The notes: generated by a model not told the origin, from the letters alone. DNA of 64,000 nt from Aestuariimicrobium kwangyangense DSM 21549 (GCF_000421525.1 NZ_ATXE01000001.1:310001-374000), one strand, 5' to 3'; counted from the first letter of the stretch, positions 27,281 through 35,582 are shown. Made by a program: numbers and translations.

Positions 27281-27296
27281 CGACGTCGCGTCGTAG
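27278..27296. promoter_or_regulatory. Operator-like palindrome CTACGACG-3-CGTCGTAG
   Basis: Perfect 8-bp inverted arms separated by TCG, overlapping the upstream side of the -10 box of the radical SAM gene. The size fits a dimeric repressor such as a TetR, MarR or DtxR-type protein. The regulator is not identifiable from the window. Confidence 0.6.
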
Positions 27297-27297
27297 T

Positions 27298-27456
27298 GGA
27301 CGAGGCCGGGCGCGGCTATGGGGTGGCCACCCGTAAAGGCTTCAGGGACCGGTCCCGCAGGACCGATCCCTCCCGAAGCACAGCCCCCCAACCGCTCCCC
27401 CCCAGGAACGATCACCCCACAGCACAGGTCCCCCCGACCGGTCCCTCCCAGGACCG
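27298..27456. other. Palindrome-rich intergenic region, with candidate terminator
   Basis: No gene is seen. The stretch holds the 12-bp palindromes GGGTGGCCACCC (27321-27332) and GGGACCGGTCCC (27345-27356), then several GGACCG(G/A)TCCC-type fragments. The last, CGGTCC/GGACCG at 27439-27456, abuts the stop codon of the anti-sigma gene and may terminate that operon. Confidence 0.45.
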
Positions 27457-28224
27457 TCAGAGTTTCGCCAGCGCCTGAGGCGTGGTGGTCGGTTGTTCCG
27501 AACCGCTGGCTGGCTCGTCGGTGACGGCGATCGCCTGTGCGCCGGGAATCCCCTCAATCCACACCTGCGTCCGGCCGCCGGAGCCAACCAGCCCGGCCGA
27601 CTTCGGGGTGCCGTCGTGCATCGTCCAGATCTGCCAGGCGCGCCCCTGCTTGGGGGCCGGCAGACCGGAGGCGACGAGCACGCCCTTGCCCAGTTCTCCC
27701 GAGACCACGTAGGTCAGCGGGGAACCGTCGCTGAGTTGGGTGCGGTGAACCCGTACATCGTCCGCGGCAAGCAGCAGCGTCAGATCGCGCTCGCTTGCCT
27801 GCGTCCGTTCCAGTTGTGACTGGTGTTGTTGCTGCTGGACGACCACTCCGGTGCCCAGCAGGATGCTTGCGACCATGGCCGCCGCGGCCACCAGCCAGGC
27901 CAGCCTCGCGGACGACCGGCGGCGTCCGATGGGCGTCACCGTCGCACCCGACTCACCGTGGCGCACCGCCGGCGATGACTGCTGGTCGATGCCGGGAGTC
28001 GCCGTGTTCGGCACGCCCGAGATGCCCGCCAGCACGGACGCCCGCAGGTCGGGCGGGGGAGCGGTCGCCACCGCGTCCGCCATCGTCGCCAGGCTCTCGC
28101 GGAACTCGCCCACCTCACGGCGGCACGACTCGCAGCCGAGCAAGTGGTCCTCGAACTGGGCGTGCTCCTCGGGTTCGATGGCGTCGACGACATAGGCGCC
28201 GACCCAGGAATGGATGTCGGTCAT
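27457..28224 (-). CDS. rskA: Anti-sigma factor, RskA family
   Basis: A 255-residue membrane anti-sigma factor. The N-terminal zinc-associated domain has the H-x3-C-x2-C motif in HLLGCESC (residues 27-34). A single membrane helix (LAWLVAAAAMVASILLG) follows a Pro/Arg-rich linker near residue 110, and the rest is the extracytoplasmic RskA domain with YVVSGELGKGVLVASGLP and AWQIWTMHDG. It should hold the upstream ECF sigma factor inactive until regulated proteolysis. Its ATG overlaps the sigma-factor stop codon (ATGA), so the two are translationally coupled and made in balanced amounts. Confidence 0.92.
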   Translation of the reverse strand: MTDIHSWVGAYVVDAIEPEEHAQFEDHLLGCESCRREVGEFRESLATMADAVATAPPPDLRASVLAGISGVPNTATPGIDQQSSPAVRHGESGATVTPIGRRRSSARLAWLVAAAAMVASILLGTGVVVQQQQHQSQLERTQASERDLTLLLAADDVRVHRTQLSDGSPLTYVVSGELGKGVLVASGLPAPKQGRAWQIWTMHDGTPKSAGLVGSGGRTQVWIEGIPGAQAIAVTDEPASGSEQPTTTPQALAKL

Positions 28225-28817
28225 GTCTGCACCCCCAAGGTGTCCCGTAGTCGGATCAGGCCGTCGCGGATTCTGCTCTTCGTCGTCCCCAAGGGTAGGT
28301 CGAGGGCGGTGGCGATCTGGGTCTGGCTGTACCCCCGGTAGTAGGCCAGGGTGAGGGCTTCGCGTTGGCCCTCGGGCAGTTGCTCCAAGCCCTTGCGCAC
28401 CCGCTCGACGTCGAGATTGCGCTCGACGTCCGACCACACCTCGTCCACCTCGTCGGAATCGCTGAGGCGGTGCCAGCGCTGGTCGCGATCGGTCTGCTTC
28501 TGCACCGACCGCACCCGGTCGACGGCTCGCCGGTGGGCGATCGTGCACATCCAGGCCATCACAGATCCCGATTCGTCTCGATATTCGGCCGCCCGGCGCC
28601 AGATCTCCAGGTAGACCTCCTGCACCACCTCAGCCGCCAGGTCGGGGCCGCGCAGCACCCGCAGCACCAAGCCGTAGAGCCGCGAACTGGTGAGGTCGTA
28701 CAACTCCGCGAAGGCCGCCTCGTTGCCACTGCTCGACCGCTGCACCAGGTCGCGAAGCACCGCCGAATCACCGCTCGGCGTGGACTCGTGGTGCGCTTCG
28801 GCTCCCGGCACTGTCAC
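28221..28817 (-). CDS. sigK: ECF RNA polymerase sigma factor, SigK type
   Basis: A 198-residue ECF sigma factor. Region 2 spans about residues 22-90 (FAELYDLTSSRLYGLVLRVL, EVVQEVYLEIWRRA, VMAWMCTIAHRRAVDRVRS) and region 4 about 135-190 (LEQLPEGQREALTLAYYRGYSQTQIATALDLPLGTTKSRIRDGL). SigK is the best match because of the coupled RskA gene and the surface-protein context. The start is a GTG. The sequence CCATCC-15-CCGAAT ahead of the CHRD gene resembles mycobacterial SigK promoters and suggests that this factor drives its own operon. Confidence 0.9.
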   Translation of the reverse strand: MTVPGAEAHHESTPSGDSAVLRDLVQRSSSGNEAAFAELYDLTSSRLYGLVLRVLRGPDLAAEVVQEVYLEIWRRAAEYRDESGSVMAWMCTIAHRRAVDRVRSVQKQTDRDQRWHRLSDSDEVDEVWSDVERNLDVERVRKGLEQLPEGQREALTLAYYRGYSQTQIATALDLPLGTTKSRIRDGLIRLRDTLGVQT

Positions 28818-28886
28818 CGCCTTGGTGTGTTCGCGTGGTCCGGATCCGTTCGGATCCTTGGGTCGTGGCTTGGCCTTCTCCTCCCG

Positions 28887-29636
28887 TCATGTCGACGAGG
28901 TGAGGTCGGCCCACACGATCACATTGGAGTCGTACGTGTGCTGCGACCGATCGTACTGTCCACCACACGTGATCAGGATGAGCCGTGGCGTGGGGTCGGC
29001 CGAATACACCTCCTGGGCGGGGAAGCTGTTCTTGGGAAAGGTGCCGATCCTGCGCACGGTGAAGGTGGCGGTGGTGCCGTCGGCGCGGCTGACCGACACC
29101 TGCGTGCCGACCTTGACCTCGCCCAGCCGGTAGAAGACGGTCGGACGACGGTTCCAGGTCACGTGCCCCGCCACCACCGCCGTGCCCGGTCCCCCGGGGG
29201 TGTGTGCCCCGGTGAACCAGCCCGCCAGGTCGGGGTTGTCGGGGGTCTGCATGGCGCCCCCGTCGAGCCCCAGTGACACCAGCGACGACGAGACGCCGAT
29301 GCTGCCGATGGTGAGGCGTTGGGGGATCGACTCCGTGAGCCGGGCAGTCTGGGGAGACGAGGACGGCCCCACCGTGGGTGCACTGCTCCCGGTGGTGGAG
29401 CCGGAACGCGAGCTGGTCGCCCGAGAACTTGGGCCTGAGCTGGTCGGACCCATCGACGTCGGGGGAGCCGACGCGGTGACGACCGGCCCCTCGGCGGCCA
29501 CCGGAGCCGGGGGCCCCGGCTCCTGACCGGTCAGGGCGACCGCGACTGCGGTGACCCCGGCCAGAGCCATGACCGCCACCGCCGCCGCCCAGCGTGCGGG
29601 GGTTCCGACGAGGAGACGACGACGGGGTGGGGTCAT
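28887..29636 (-). CDS. Class F sortase
   Basis: A 249-residue membrane-anchored transpeptidase that attaches surface proteins to the wall. After an N-terminal membrane helix (residues 15-35) and a Ser/Thr/Pro spacer comes the sortase barrel with catalytic H158 (VVAGHVTW) and C224 (LILITCGG). The third catalytic residue is unusual: class F enzymes normally have Tyr-Arg-x-Asn about 12 residues after the Cys, while here it reads TYDSN; the nearest Arg is R230 at +6. The gene lies between a CHRD-like surface protein and sigK/rskA. A DUF4397 protein with LPHTG at 41.9-42.7 kb is a plausible substrate. Confidence 0.88.
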   Translation of the reverse strand: MTPPRRRLLVGTPARWAAAVAVMALAGVTAVAVALTGQEPGPPAPVAAEGPVVTASAPPTSMGPTSSGPSSRATSSRSGSTTGSSAPTVGPSSSPQTARLTESIPQRLTIGSIGVSSSLVSLGLDGGAMQTPDNPDLAGWFTGAHTPGGPGTAVVAGHVTWNRRPTVFYRLGEVKVGTQVSVSRADGTTATFTVRRIGTFPKNSFPAQEVYSADPTPRLILITCGGQYDRSQHTYDSNVIVWADLTSST

Positions 29637-29719
29637 GGCTCTGGACCTTTCAGGACGGACGTTCTGGGGTGCTGCTCGGGTGGTGTTCCAGCGCGGAGCG
29701 GGGGCCCGGAGGCACCGGC

Positions 29720-30544
29720 TCAGGACTGGCGGTTGGCGGAACGCGAGGCGCGGCGTCCGAGGGCGACGGTGGTGCCGGCGCCGGCCAGCAGCAGTCCACC
29801 GAAGGCCAGCAGGCCCTGGTGCTCGACGCCGACCCCAGCCTCACCGCCGGTGTTGACGCCGGTGGGGACGGGCATCCCGCAGGTGGCACCGTCCGTGGCC
29901 TCCTCGGGGATCCCGGACACACCCAGCGACTTCGCGAAGGACGACTCGCCGAGCCCGTCCATGTCGTACTTGTCGTTGCCGTTGGCGTCGACTCCGTGCT
30001 GCACGATGTGCAGCATCGACAGGTGCTCGAGCGTGCCGGCGGGCAGTTCGGCTGCGGTCAGGGTGCGGGTGTAGCGCAGGTTGCCCTGGGCGTCGGCCAC
30101 CGGCATGCGGTCGACCGCGAGACCGCTCTTGGGCGAGGTGTCGCCCTTGGTGGTCAGCGAGATGTGGATGCCGCCGTACATGGGCAGACCCTCCTCGACG
30201 CTGATGTAGCCGTTGTTGTTGCTGTCGGCGTCCGGGCCGGGGCAGGTGAAGTGCTTGCCCGACAGGTCACCGTGGATGTGCTGGGCGTGCGGCATGCCCG
30301 GGGTCATGCCGTGGTCGTTGATCTGCACCTTGAGCCCGCCGTCGGCGGTGGGGGTCAGGACCGCGGTGCCGCTGGCGTTACTGCCCTTCAGCGGGTCGAG
30401 GCGGATCGTGACGGCCTCGTGGGAGTGGCCGGGGTGGGCGTAGGCCGGGGTGGAGAGGCCGGCGGCCAGCGGGACGGCGAACGCCGCACCCACGGCGAGG
30501 CCGGCGGCGAGGGTGGTGGTCTTCTTTGACTTGAGAACTGACAT
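29720..30544 (-). CDS. CHRD-domain-like surface protein
   Basis: A 274-residue exported protein. The signal peptide (residues 1-36) ends in AYA, then a CHRD-like region has LKGSNASGTAVLTP and PHAQHIHGDL; two Asp/Asn-rich loops (DADSNNNGYIS and DANGNDKYD) resemble calcium-binding loops. The C-terminus looks like a sorting signal, with a hydrophobic helix at 244-262 and Arg-Arg after it, but the LPxTG pentapeptide is missing: the nearest sequence is MPVPTGVNTGG. GGAGGGA upstream supports the ATG at 30544. It heads the operon with the sortase and sigK/rskA and has a SigK-like promoter. Confidence 0.78.
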   Translation of the reverse strand: MSVLKSKKTTTLAAGLAVGAAFAVPLAAGLSTPAYAHPGHSHEAVTIRLDPLKGSNASGTAVLTPTADGGLKVQINDHGMTPGMPHAQHIHGDLSGKHFTCPGPDADSNNNGYISVEEGLPMYGGIHISLTTKGDTSPKSGLAVDRMPVADAQGNLRYTRTLTAAELPAGTLEHLSMLHIVQHGVDANGNDKYDMDGLGESSFAKSLGVSGIPEEATDGATCGMPVPTGVNTGGEAGVGVEHQGLLAFGGLLLAGAGTTVALGRRASRSANRQS

Positions 30545-30594
30545 GGTGTGTCCCTCCATCGGTGCCGCGGCTCTCCCGCGACGGTCTGATGGGG

Positions 30595-30621
30595 ATTCGG
30601 AGCCGTCTGCGGATCGGATGG
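30595..30621 (-). promoter_or_regulatory. SigK-like promoter of the CHRD/sortase/sigK/rskA operon
   Basis: On the minus strand CCATCC (-35, 30621-30616), a 15-nt spacer and CCGAAT (-10, 30600-30595) resemble the -35/-10 elements known for mycobacterial SigK. The ATG is 50 nt further on. The spacer is slightly short compared with typical ECF promoters. Confidence 0.55.
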
Positions 30622-30666
30622 GACGGTTCGTGACTTTTCTCACCGAACTTCTCCGGACGACGGAAT

Positions 30667-30705
30667 CTGTGGACAACTCGTGGAGGTCGCGGCAGTTGTC
30701 CACAG
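30667..30705. repeat. Inverted pair of DnaA-box-like sequences
   Basis: A perfect 12-bp inverted repeat (30667-30678 and 30694-30705) contains TTGTCCACA in each arm, the actinobacterial DnaA-box consensus, 15 nt apart. It lies between the divergent SigK operon and Tad pilus operon. Confidence 0.6.
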
Positions 30706-30743
30706 GTTCGCCTTCTCGCCGGATTCTTGACCCCATCGATTCG

Positions 30744-30749
30744 TAGCTT
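30744..30749 (+). promoter_or_regulatory. Putative -10 box (TAGCTT) of the Tad pilus operon
   Basis: TAGCTT is followed by 7 nt and the ATG at 30757; no Shine-Dalgarno sequence is seen. It would drive a leaderless polycistronic transcript of nine genes. Confidence 0.5.
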
Positions 30750-30756
30750 TCCGGTC

Positions 30757-31449
30757 ATGGGGCAGAGCCGAGCCAGACCCACATCACCGTCACAGCGGAC
30801 GGAAGACCCGTTCACGCCCTCCCCGGCGGCCGTCGGGCAGCCGGGTGCGGTGTTACGGCCGCGCCGGAGCCCCCGACTGATCGTGATCGGGGTGTTGGTG
30901 GCCTGTCTGGGCGCCCTGGGAGGAGCGGTGGCGTTCACCCAGACGACACATGCGCAGCCCGTGGTGGTGATGGTCGCCGACGTCGCCCGTGGTGAGGTCG
31001 TGGAGCGGGGAGACCTCGGGGTGGCCGAGGTCGGTGTCCCGCCGGGGGTCGAGTCGTTCTCCGCCGATCGCATCAGCGAACTCGTGGGTCGGCACGCGCT
31101 GGTCGACCTGCCGGCCGGGGTGCTGGTGGGGTCCACCTCGATCGGCACACCTGTCGCCGAGGAGGGGATGAGCCAGCTGGGCCTCAAGCTGGGCGCCGGA
31201 CGACTGCCCACCTCTCCGCTGCCAGCCGGAACCACGGTGCTGCTGGTACCGGTGCCCACCAAGGATGACGGTGGGTCGGCGGGGCCGATGCCGAATGAGG
31301 GCATCCCAGCGACGGTCGTCTCACAGCCGACAGTCCTTCCCGACGGTGCCACGTGGGTGGTCGACGTGGCGGTGGCGGACGAACAGGCGGTCAGGGTGGC
31401 CCAGCTCGCAGCCGGTGACGCCCTGGTCGTGGTGAGGCAGGAGCGCTGA
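30757..31449 (+). CDS. SAF-domain protein, CpaB/RcpC-like (Tad pilus)
   Basis: A 230-residue protein with one N-terminal membrane helix (LIVIGVLVACLGALGGAVAF) and an SAF domain: VVVMVADVARGEVVERGDLGVAEVGVPPGV followed by LVGRHALVDLPAGVLVGST. CpaB/RcpC proteins with this layout help assemble or modify Flp pili. It is the first gene of the Tad operon and its stop overlaps the next start (TGATG). An in-frame TTG at 30727 lies upstream of the proposed -10 box and is therefore unlikely. Confidence 0.8.
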   Translation: MGQSRARPTSPSQRTEDPFTPSPAAVGQPGAVLRPRRSPRLIVIGVLVACLGALGGAVAFTQTTHAQPVVVMVADVARGEVVERGDLGVAEVGVPPGVESFSADRISELVGRHALVDLPAGVLVGSTSIGTPVAEEGMSQLGLKLGAGRLPTSPLPAGTTVLLVPVPTKDDGGSAGPMPNEGIPATVVSQPTVLPDGATWVVDVAVADEQAVRVAQLAAGDALVVVRQER

Positions 31450-32300
31450 TGGCCCTGGTCTTGCTCGCGTCGGCAACGGGATCGCCGGGCGTGACCACGT
31501 CCAGTTTGTTGCTGGCGCTCACCTGGCCGCGCGACGTCGTGCTGGTCGACGCCGACCGAATCCCGAGTCAGGCCATCGAGTCCGGCTACCTCCGAGACCG
31601 CGGTTCGTCCTCGCCCGGGCTGATCACGCTGGCCCAGGAGCGCCGCTCCCGCGTCACCCTCACCCGTGCCGTCTGGGAGCAATCGGTGCGCCTCACCGAC
31701 GGGGACCAACCGAACCGCCGCTTCCTTCCCGGGTTCACCCACCCCGGGGCTTCCGACCTGTTCGCCCCAGCGTGGGAGGACTTCGCGGCGACCCTGGCCG
31801 ACCTGGAGTCCGCCGGTGTCGACGTGGTCGTCGATGCGGGTCGGATTGGCTCCGGGCTGCCGACGGGCCTCGTGCGCCACGCGGATTTGGTGATGATTGC
31901 CACTCGGACGAGCCTGCGGGCGCTGGCCGCCACTCGGCTGAGCCTTCCTTCGGTCATGGAGCCGGTGGGCGAGACTGCTGCGCAGGCTGAATTCGGACTG
32001 CTGATCATCGGACCGGGCCAGCCCTACGGCGAATCCGAGGTGGCCCACCAGTTCGGGGTGCCCGTGCTCGGATCGCTGCCGCATGACGCGGCGGCTGCTG
32101 GCTTCCTCAGCGATGGCGACGGCACGGCCCGAAAGTTCGACAGATCGGCACTGCTGCGGGCTGGGATCGCGGTCTCCCAGCGGCTCGCGCAGCGGGTGGG
32201 ACGTCGATCTCGGGTGCTGGGCGATGGTGAACCGCGCCCGGCGGGCACGGGTTGGGGTCTCCCGGCTGACACCGCTGACGTGGGTGGGGTGCCACGGTGA
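31449..32300 (+). CDS. CpaE/TadZ-like ATPase-family protein
   Basis: A 283-residue ParA/MinD-type protein that in Tad systems localises the pilus machine. The N-terminus LVLLASATGSPGVTTSSLLLAL corresponds to the deviant Walker A region but lacks the usual GKGGxGK lysines: it reads ATGSPGVTTS. VVLVDADRIPS and VDVVVDAGRIGSG are Walker A'/B-like. ATP hydrolysis is therefore doubtful, as for several TadZ proteins. It overlaps both neighbours by 1-4 nt, so it is translationally coupled in the operon. Confidence 0.8.
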   Translation: MALVLLASATGSPGVTTSSLLLALTWPRDVVLVDADRIPSQAIESGYLRDRGSSSPGLITLAQERRSRVTLTRAVWEQSVRLTDGDQPNRRFLPGFTHPGASDLFAPAWEDFAATLADLESAGVDVVVDAGRIGSGLPTGLVRHADLVMIATRTSLRALAATRLSLPSVMEPVGETAAQAEFGLLIIGPGQPYGESEVAHQFGVPVLGSLPHDAAAAGFLSDGDGTARKFDRSALLRAGIAVSQRLAQRVGRRSRVLGDGEPRPAGTGWGLPADTADVGGVPR

Positions 32301-33811
32301 GCCCCGACCTCAGCGAACCGACGCGACTGGCCCTTGACCAGGCGTTGCGACGACTGCAGTCGCCCTCGGCACCCCGTCCACCGACGACTGTGGTGACCGG
32401 ACCAGGGGTCGGGGCGCCACCGGCAACCCACCTCGGTGTGTCAGGCGTCACGGCTGGTCGGGCGGCTCCGACGCCCGTCCGGGGAAAGGTGGCGTGGGCC
32501 GAGACCGTGGAACTGCGCCGCCGAGCCTCGGACGAGATCACGCGCCTGCTCGAGTCCGACCGCGAGTCGTCCCAGAGATTGTCCGACGAGGATCGCAGGG
32601 CACGAGGACGATCGGTGATCCGACAGGTCGTGCACCGCAGGGCCGAGGAGTTGGCGGCGCAGGGACGCGAACTGTGGGACGCCGACCGGGAGCAGGCCCA
32701 CGTCCAGGCGGTGCACGATGCGATCTACGGGTACGGCCGACTCCAGCCCGTCTTCGAGATCGCCGAGGCCGAGAACATCGAGATCCACGGCTACGACTCG
32801 GTGATGGCTCAGTTCGGTGACGGGCACCGGGAACAACTGGAGCCGGTGGCCGACTCCGACGAAGAACTGGTCGACGCCATCAGGTTCCTGGGAGAGCTGG
32901 CCTCACCCCCTCGTCCGTTCGACGACGCGCACCCCATGATGACGATCGCGGTGGGGGAGAGGTTTCGACTGCACGCCATCGGCTTTGGGCTGAGTCATCG
33001 TCCGTCGGTGATCATCCGGCAACACATCCTCACCGACGTGACCTTGGCCGAACTCTCAGACGGCGGCATGATGCCCGAGCACGTCGCTCGCCTGCTGCGT
33101 GCAGCCGTGCGCGGCCGGTTGTCGATGGTGGTCTCGGGCGATCAGGGGGCAGGCAAGACCACCTTGTTGCGCGCCCTCATCGACGCCATCCCGCAGACGG
33201 AACGTTTCGGGACGATCGAGACCGACTACGAACTGCTCACCCACCTGCAACCTCGTCGCCGCAACATGCTGGCGCTGCAGGCTCGGGTCGGCCTCGGCGA
33301 GACCCAGGACGGACGGACAGTGGGTTCCTGGTCGGTCGCCGACCTGATCCCGGAGGCGCTCCGGCAGAACCTGTCCCGCCTCGTGGTCGGCGAGGTGCGT
33401 GGCAGCGAGGCCGGAGCCATGTTCGAGGCGATGATGTCCGGTGCCGGCACCTTGTCGACGACCCACGCGCACTCCGCGGCGTCCACCCTGGACAGGTTGG
33501 CGAGCAGGGTGGCCCAGGGCGGCACGGTGACGATCCCCGAGGCCTATCGCCAGATCGCGCACAACATCGGGCTGGTCATCCACGTCAGTCTGGTCGATGA
33601 CACGTGGCGAGGGGGCGTGCGACGACGCCACATCAGCGAGATCCGGTCGCTGACCGGCGCCATCGAGGGCGATCGTCCGGTGACCCATCTCGTCTACCGG
33701 GCCGCAGAACCCGGTCAGCCCGAGATCTTCCACCCCGAACCGGAACTGGTCGAACGCCTGAGCCCGTTCGACACTGATTGGTCCCCACGCCGCGATGGGT
33801 CGGGCAGGTGA
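32297..33811 (+). CDS. tadA: Tad pilus assembly ATPase (TadA/CpaF)
   Basis: A 504-residue secretion ATPase that powers Flp pilus extension. Walker A is SGDQGAGKTTLLRAL near residue 280, the Asp box region ERFGTIETDYELLTHL, Walker B VVGEVRGSEAGAMFEAM and the His box STTHAHSA; all are present, so it should be active. The N-terminal CpaF domain includes YGRLQPVFEIAEAENIEIHGYDSV. The first 70 residues are low-complexity. The GTG start overlaps the preceding stop codon (GTGA) and the end overlaps tadB the same way. Confidence 0.95.
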   Translation: MSPDLSEPTRLALDQALRRLQSPSAPRPPTTVVTGPGVGAPPATHLGVSGVTAGRAAPTPVRGKVAWAETVELRRRASDEITRLLESDRESSQRLSDEDRRARGRSVIRQVVHRRAEELAAQGRELWDADREQAHVQAVHDAIYGYGRLQPVFEIAEAENIEIHGYDSVMAQFGDGHREQLEPVADSDEELVDAIRFLGELASPPRPFDDAHPMMTIAVGERFRLHAIGFGLSHRPSVIIRQHILTDVTLAELSDGGMMPEHVARLLRAAVRGRLSMVVSGDQGAGKTTLLRALIDAIPQTERFGTIETDYELLTHLQPRRRNMLALQARVGLGETQDGRTVGSWSVADLIPEALRQNLSRLVVGEVRGSEAGAMFEAMMSGAGTLSTTHAHSAASTLDRLASRVAQGGTVTIPEAYRQIAHNIGLVIHVSLVDDTWRGGVRRRHISEIRSLTGAIEGDRPVTHLVYRAAEPGQPEIFHPEPELVERLSPFDTDWSPRRDGSGR

Positions 33812-34674
33812 ACACCCTGGCAGTCGTGCTGTCGGGTGGCCTGTGCGCTGGGGGCCTGACCATGGTGGTGATGGGCCTGCTCAAGGTCCATCCGCCCTCG
33901 GTGCGGGCCGCTGCCGACGCTCCTCTGAGCCGAGCCCGACACTGGCTGAAGGGAGTGTCGCGACGAACCTGGATCGCCTCCGGTCTGGGGTTGTTGGCTG
34001 GACTCGTGGCGGCCATGGTCACCACGTGGCCGCTGATGATCGTGGTCGGACCCTTCGCTGCGGTTGGCATCCCGTGGCTCCTGACTGCACCACCCAACCG
34101 TGAACTCGAGCTGCTGGTCGCTCTTGACCGCTGGATCCGGGGGCTGGCCTCGTCCATGCCGACGGGGAAGTCGATCGCCGATGCTGTGCGAGCCACTCGT
34201 CGTCAGGTTCCCGCGACCATCGCTGAGCAGGTTGCTGTCGCAGTGTTGCGGATGGACGCTCGCTGGAGCGCGTCTGATGCCCTGAGGGCCATGGCCGACG
34301 ACCTCGACTCGCCCCATGCCGATGCCTGCCTGGCTGCTCTCGCGCTGGCCTCCGAACGTGGTGGCACGGGCGCCACCGCGACCCTGAACTCGCTCGTCGA
34401 CTCGATGCAGGCACGCCTTCGAGCGCTTCGTGAGATCGAGGCCGAGCGTGCCAAACCCAGGGTGGTGGTCAGGCAGGTGACCCTCATCACCATGGCCGTG
34501 ATGGGAGCAGCCCTCGTCTTCGGTGGGAGCTTCTTCGAACCCTATTCGACCCCCCTCGGCCAAGCCGTCCTCGCCTTGTTGTTGCTCGCCTACGTCGGTT
34601 CGCTGGTCATGCTTCGACAGAGGACGATGCCTCCGCGCCGCGAGCGCATCCTCATGCGGGAGGGGCAGCGATGA
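33808..34674 (+). CDS. tadB: Tad pilus inner-membrane protein TadB (T2SS F family)
   Basis: A 288-residue polytopic protein with hydrophobic segments near residues 5-25, 50-90 and 230-275 and a cytoplasmic T2SSF domain (ELELLVALDRWIRGLASSMPTGKSIADAVRATRRQVP, ALASERGGTGATATLNSLVDSM). TadB and TadC form the membrane platform for the TadA motor. I start at the GTG at 33808, which overlaps the tadA stop as GTGA; an upstream GTG would run back into tadA. Confidence 0.9.
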   Translation: MNTLAVVLSGGLCAGGLTMVVMGLLKVHPPSVRAAADAPLSRARHWLKGVSRRTWIASGLGLLAGLVAAMVTTWPLMIVVGPFAAVGIPWLLTAPPNRELELLVALDRWIRGLASSMPTGKSIADAVRATRRQVPATIAEQVAVAVLRMDARWSASDALRAMADDLDSPHADACLAALALASERGGTGATATLNSLVDSMQARLRALREIEAERAKPRVVVRQVTLITMAVMGAALVFGGSFFEPYSTPLGQAVLALLLLAYVGSLVMLRQRTMPPRRERILMREGQR

Positions 34675-35579
34675 GCGGCTGGGGGCAGTTGCCGTGGCTG
34701 GTCGTGGTGGCCTCGGGTGCTTTGGTCGCCCTCGGACTCTGCTTGGCGCTGATCGGGTTGCTGAGGAGGCCCGTTCGGCTGGGGGACGCCCTGGCCGTCT
34801 TGGACGGGGCCCCGACCTCGCGCCCCTGGGTTCCCCCGGTCAGCAGTGGTGTGGATCGCGGCGACCGGCTGGGCCACTGGGTCCTCACCCGACTGCGGGT
34901 ACCGGTGTCCGAACCCACCCGGCGACTGCTCACCCTCAAGAACAGAAGTCTGAGTGACTATGCGGCCGAGAAGGCGGCACTCTCGGCGATCGGCTTCCTC
35001 GGCCCCGTGGTGTTCGGGACGGTGGCCCTGGGCCTGAGGCTCGGAGTGGGGTGGACGCCGTTCTGGGTCGCCCTCGCAGGCGCAGCGATCGGCTGGTTCG
35101 TCCCCGATGTTCGCCTCCGTTCCCAAGCAGCCCAGACCTCGTCGGACGCCTCGGAGGCCATCTGCACCTTCGTCGACCTCGTCACCTTGGAGCGGCTGGC
35201 CAACCAGTCGTCCAGCCAGGCGCTGCAGCGAGCGGCATCGGTTTCGCAGACACCCCTGTTCAGGGCCCTGCAGGCCGCCCTCGAGCGTGCCCGCCTCGAG
35301 CAGCGGCCAGCGTGGCAGGCACTCGCCCAGGTGGGGCGCGACCTGGACCTGCAACAACTCGCCGACCTCGCAGACGTGATCCGGCTCGACGAGCAGGGTG
35401 CAGCCCTCAGTGGAGTACTGCGCGCCAGGGCAGAGGAGCTTCGCGACGCCCAGTTGCTCAACGACAAGGTCCACGCCCAGGAAGTCTCGGAGTCGTTGAC
35501 CATCTGGATGGTGATCCCGGCGATGGTGTTCGGGCTGATCTTCCTGGTCCCACCCCTGATGAGGTTGGTGGCGTCGTGA
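34671..35579 (+). CDS. tadC: Tad pilus inner-membrane protein TadC (T2SS F family)
   Basis: A 302-residue partner of TadB with the same domain layout: an N-terminal helix (LVVVASGALVALGLCLALIGLL), two central helices, a T2SSF domain with AICTFVDLVTLERLANQSSSQALQRAA and FRALQAALERARLEQRPAWQALAQVG, and a final helix (SLTIWMVIPAMVFGLIFLVPPLMRL). It overlaps tadB by ATGA. A roughly 100-bp gap with a tandem repeat then separates it from the pilin gene, so pilin expression may be set independently. Confidence 0.9.
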   Translation: MSGWGQLPWLVVVASGALVALGLCLALIGLLRRPVRLGDALAVLDGAPTSRPWVPPVSSGVDRGDRLGHWVLTRLRVPVSEPTRRLLTLKNRSLSDYAAEKAALSAIGFLGPVVFGTVALGLRLGVGWTPFWVALAGAAIGWFVPDVRLRSQAAQTSSDASEAICTFVDLVTLERLANQSSSQALQRAASVSQTPLFRALQAALERARLEQRPAWQALAQVGRDLDLQQLADLADVIRLDEQGAALSGVLRARAEELRDAQLLNDKVHAQEVSESLTIWMVIPAMVFGLIFLVPPLMRLVAS

Positions 35580-35582
35580 CGT

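Noticed and set aside
26002-27456. Precursor peptide gene for a RiPP next to the radical SAM/SPASM enzyme
   Set aside because: No short frame with a start signal and leader-core-like sequence was found on either strand in the flanking gaps.
30667-30705. Replication origin at the DnaA-box pair
   Set aside because: Only two boxes, no AT-rich unwinding region, and no dnaA, dnaN or parAB genes nearby.
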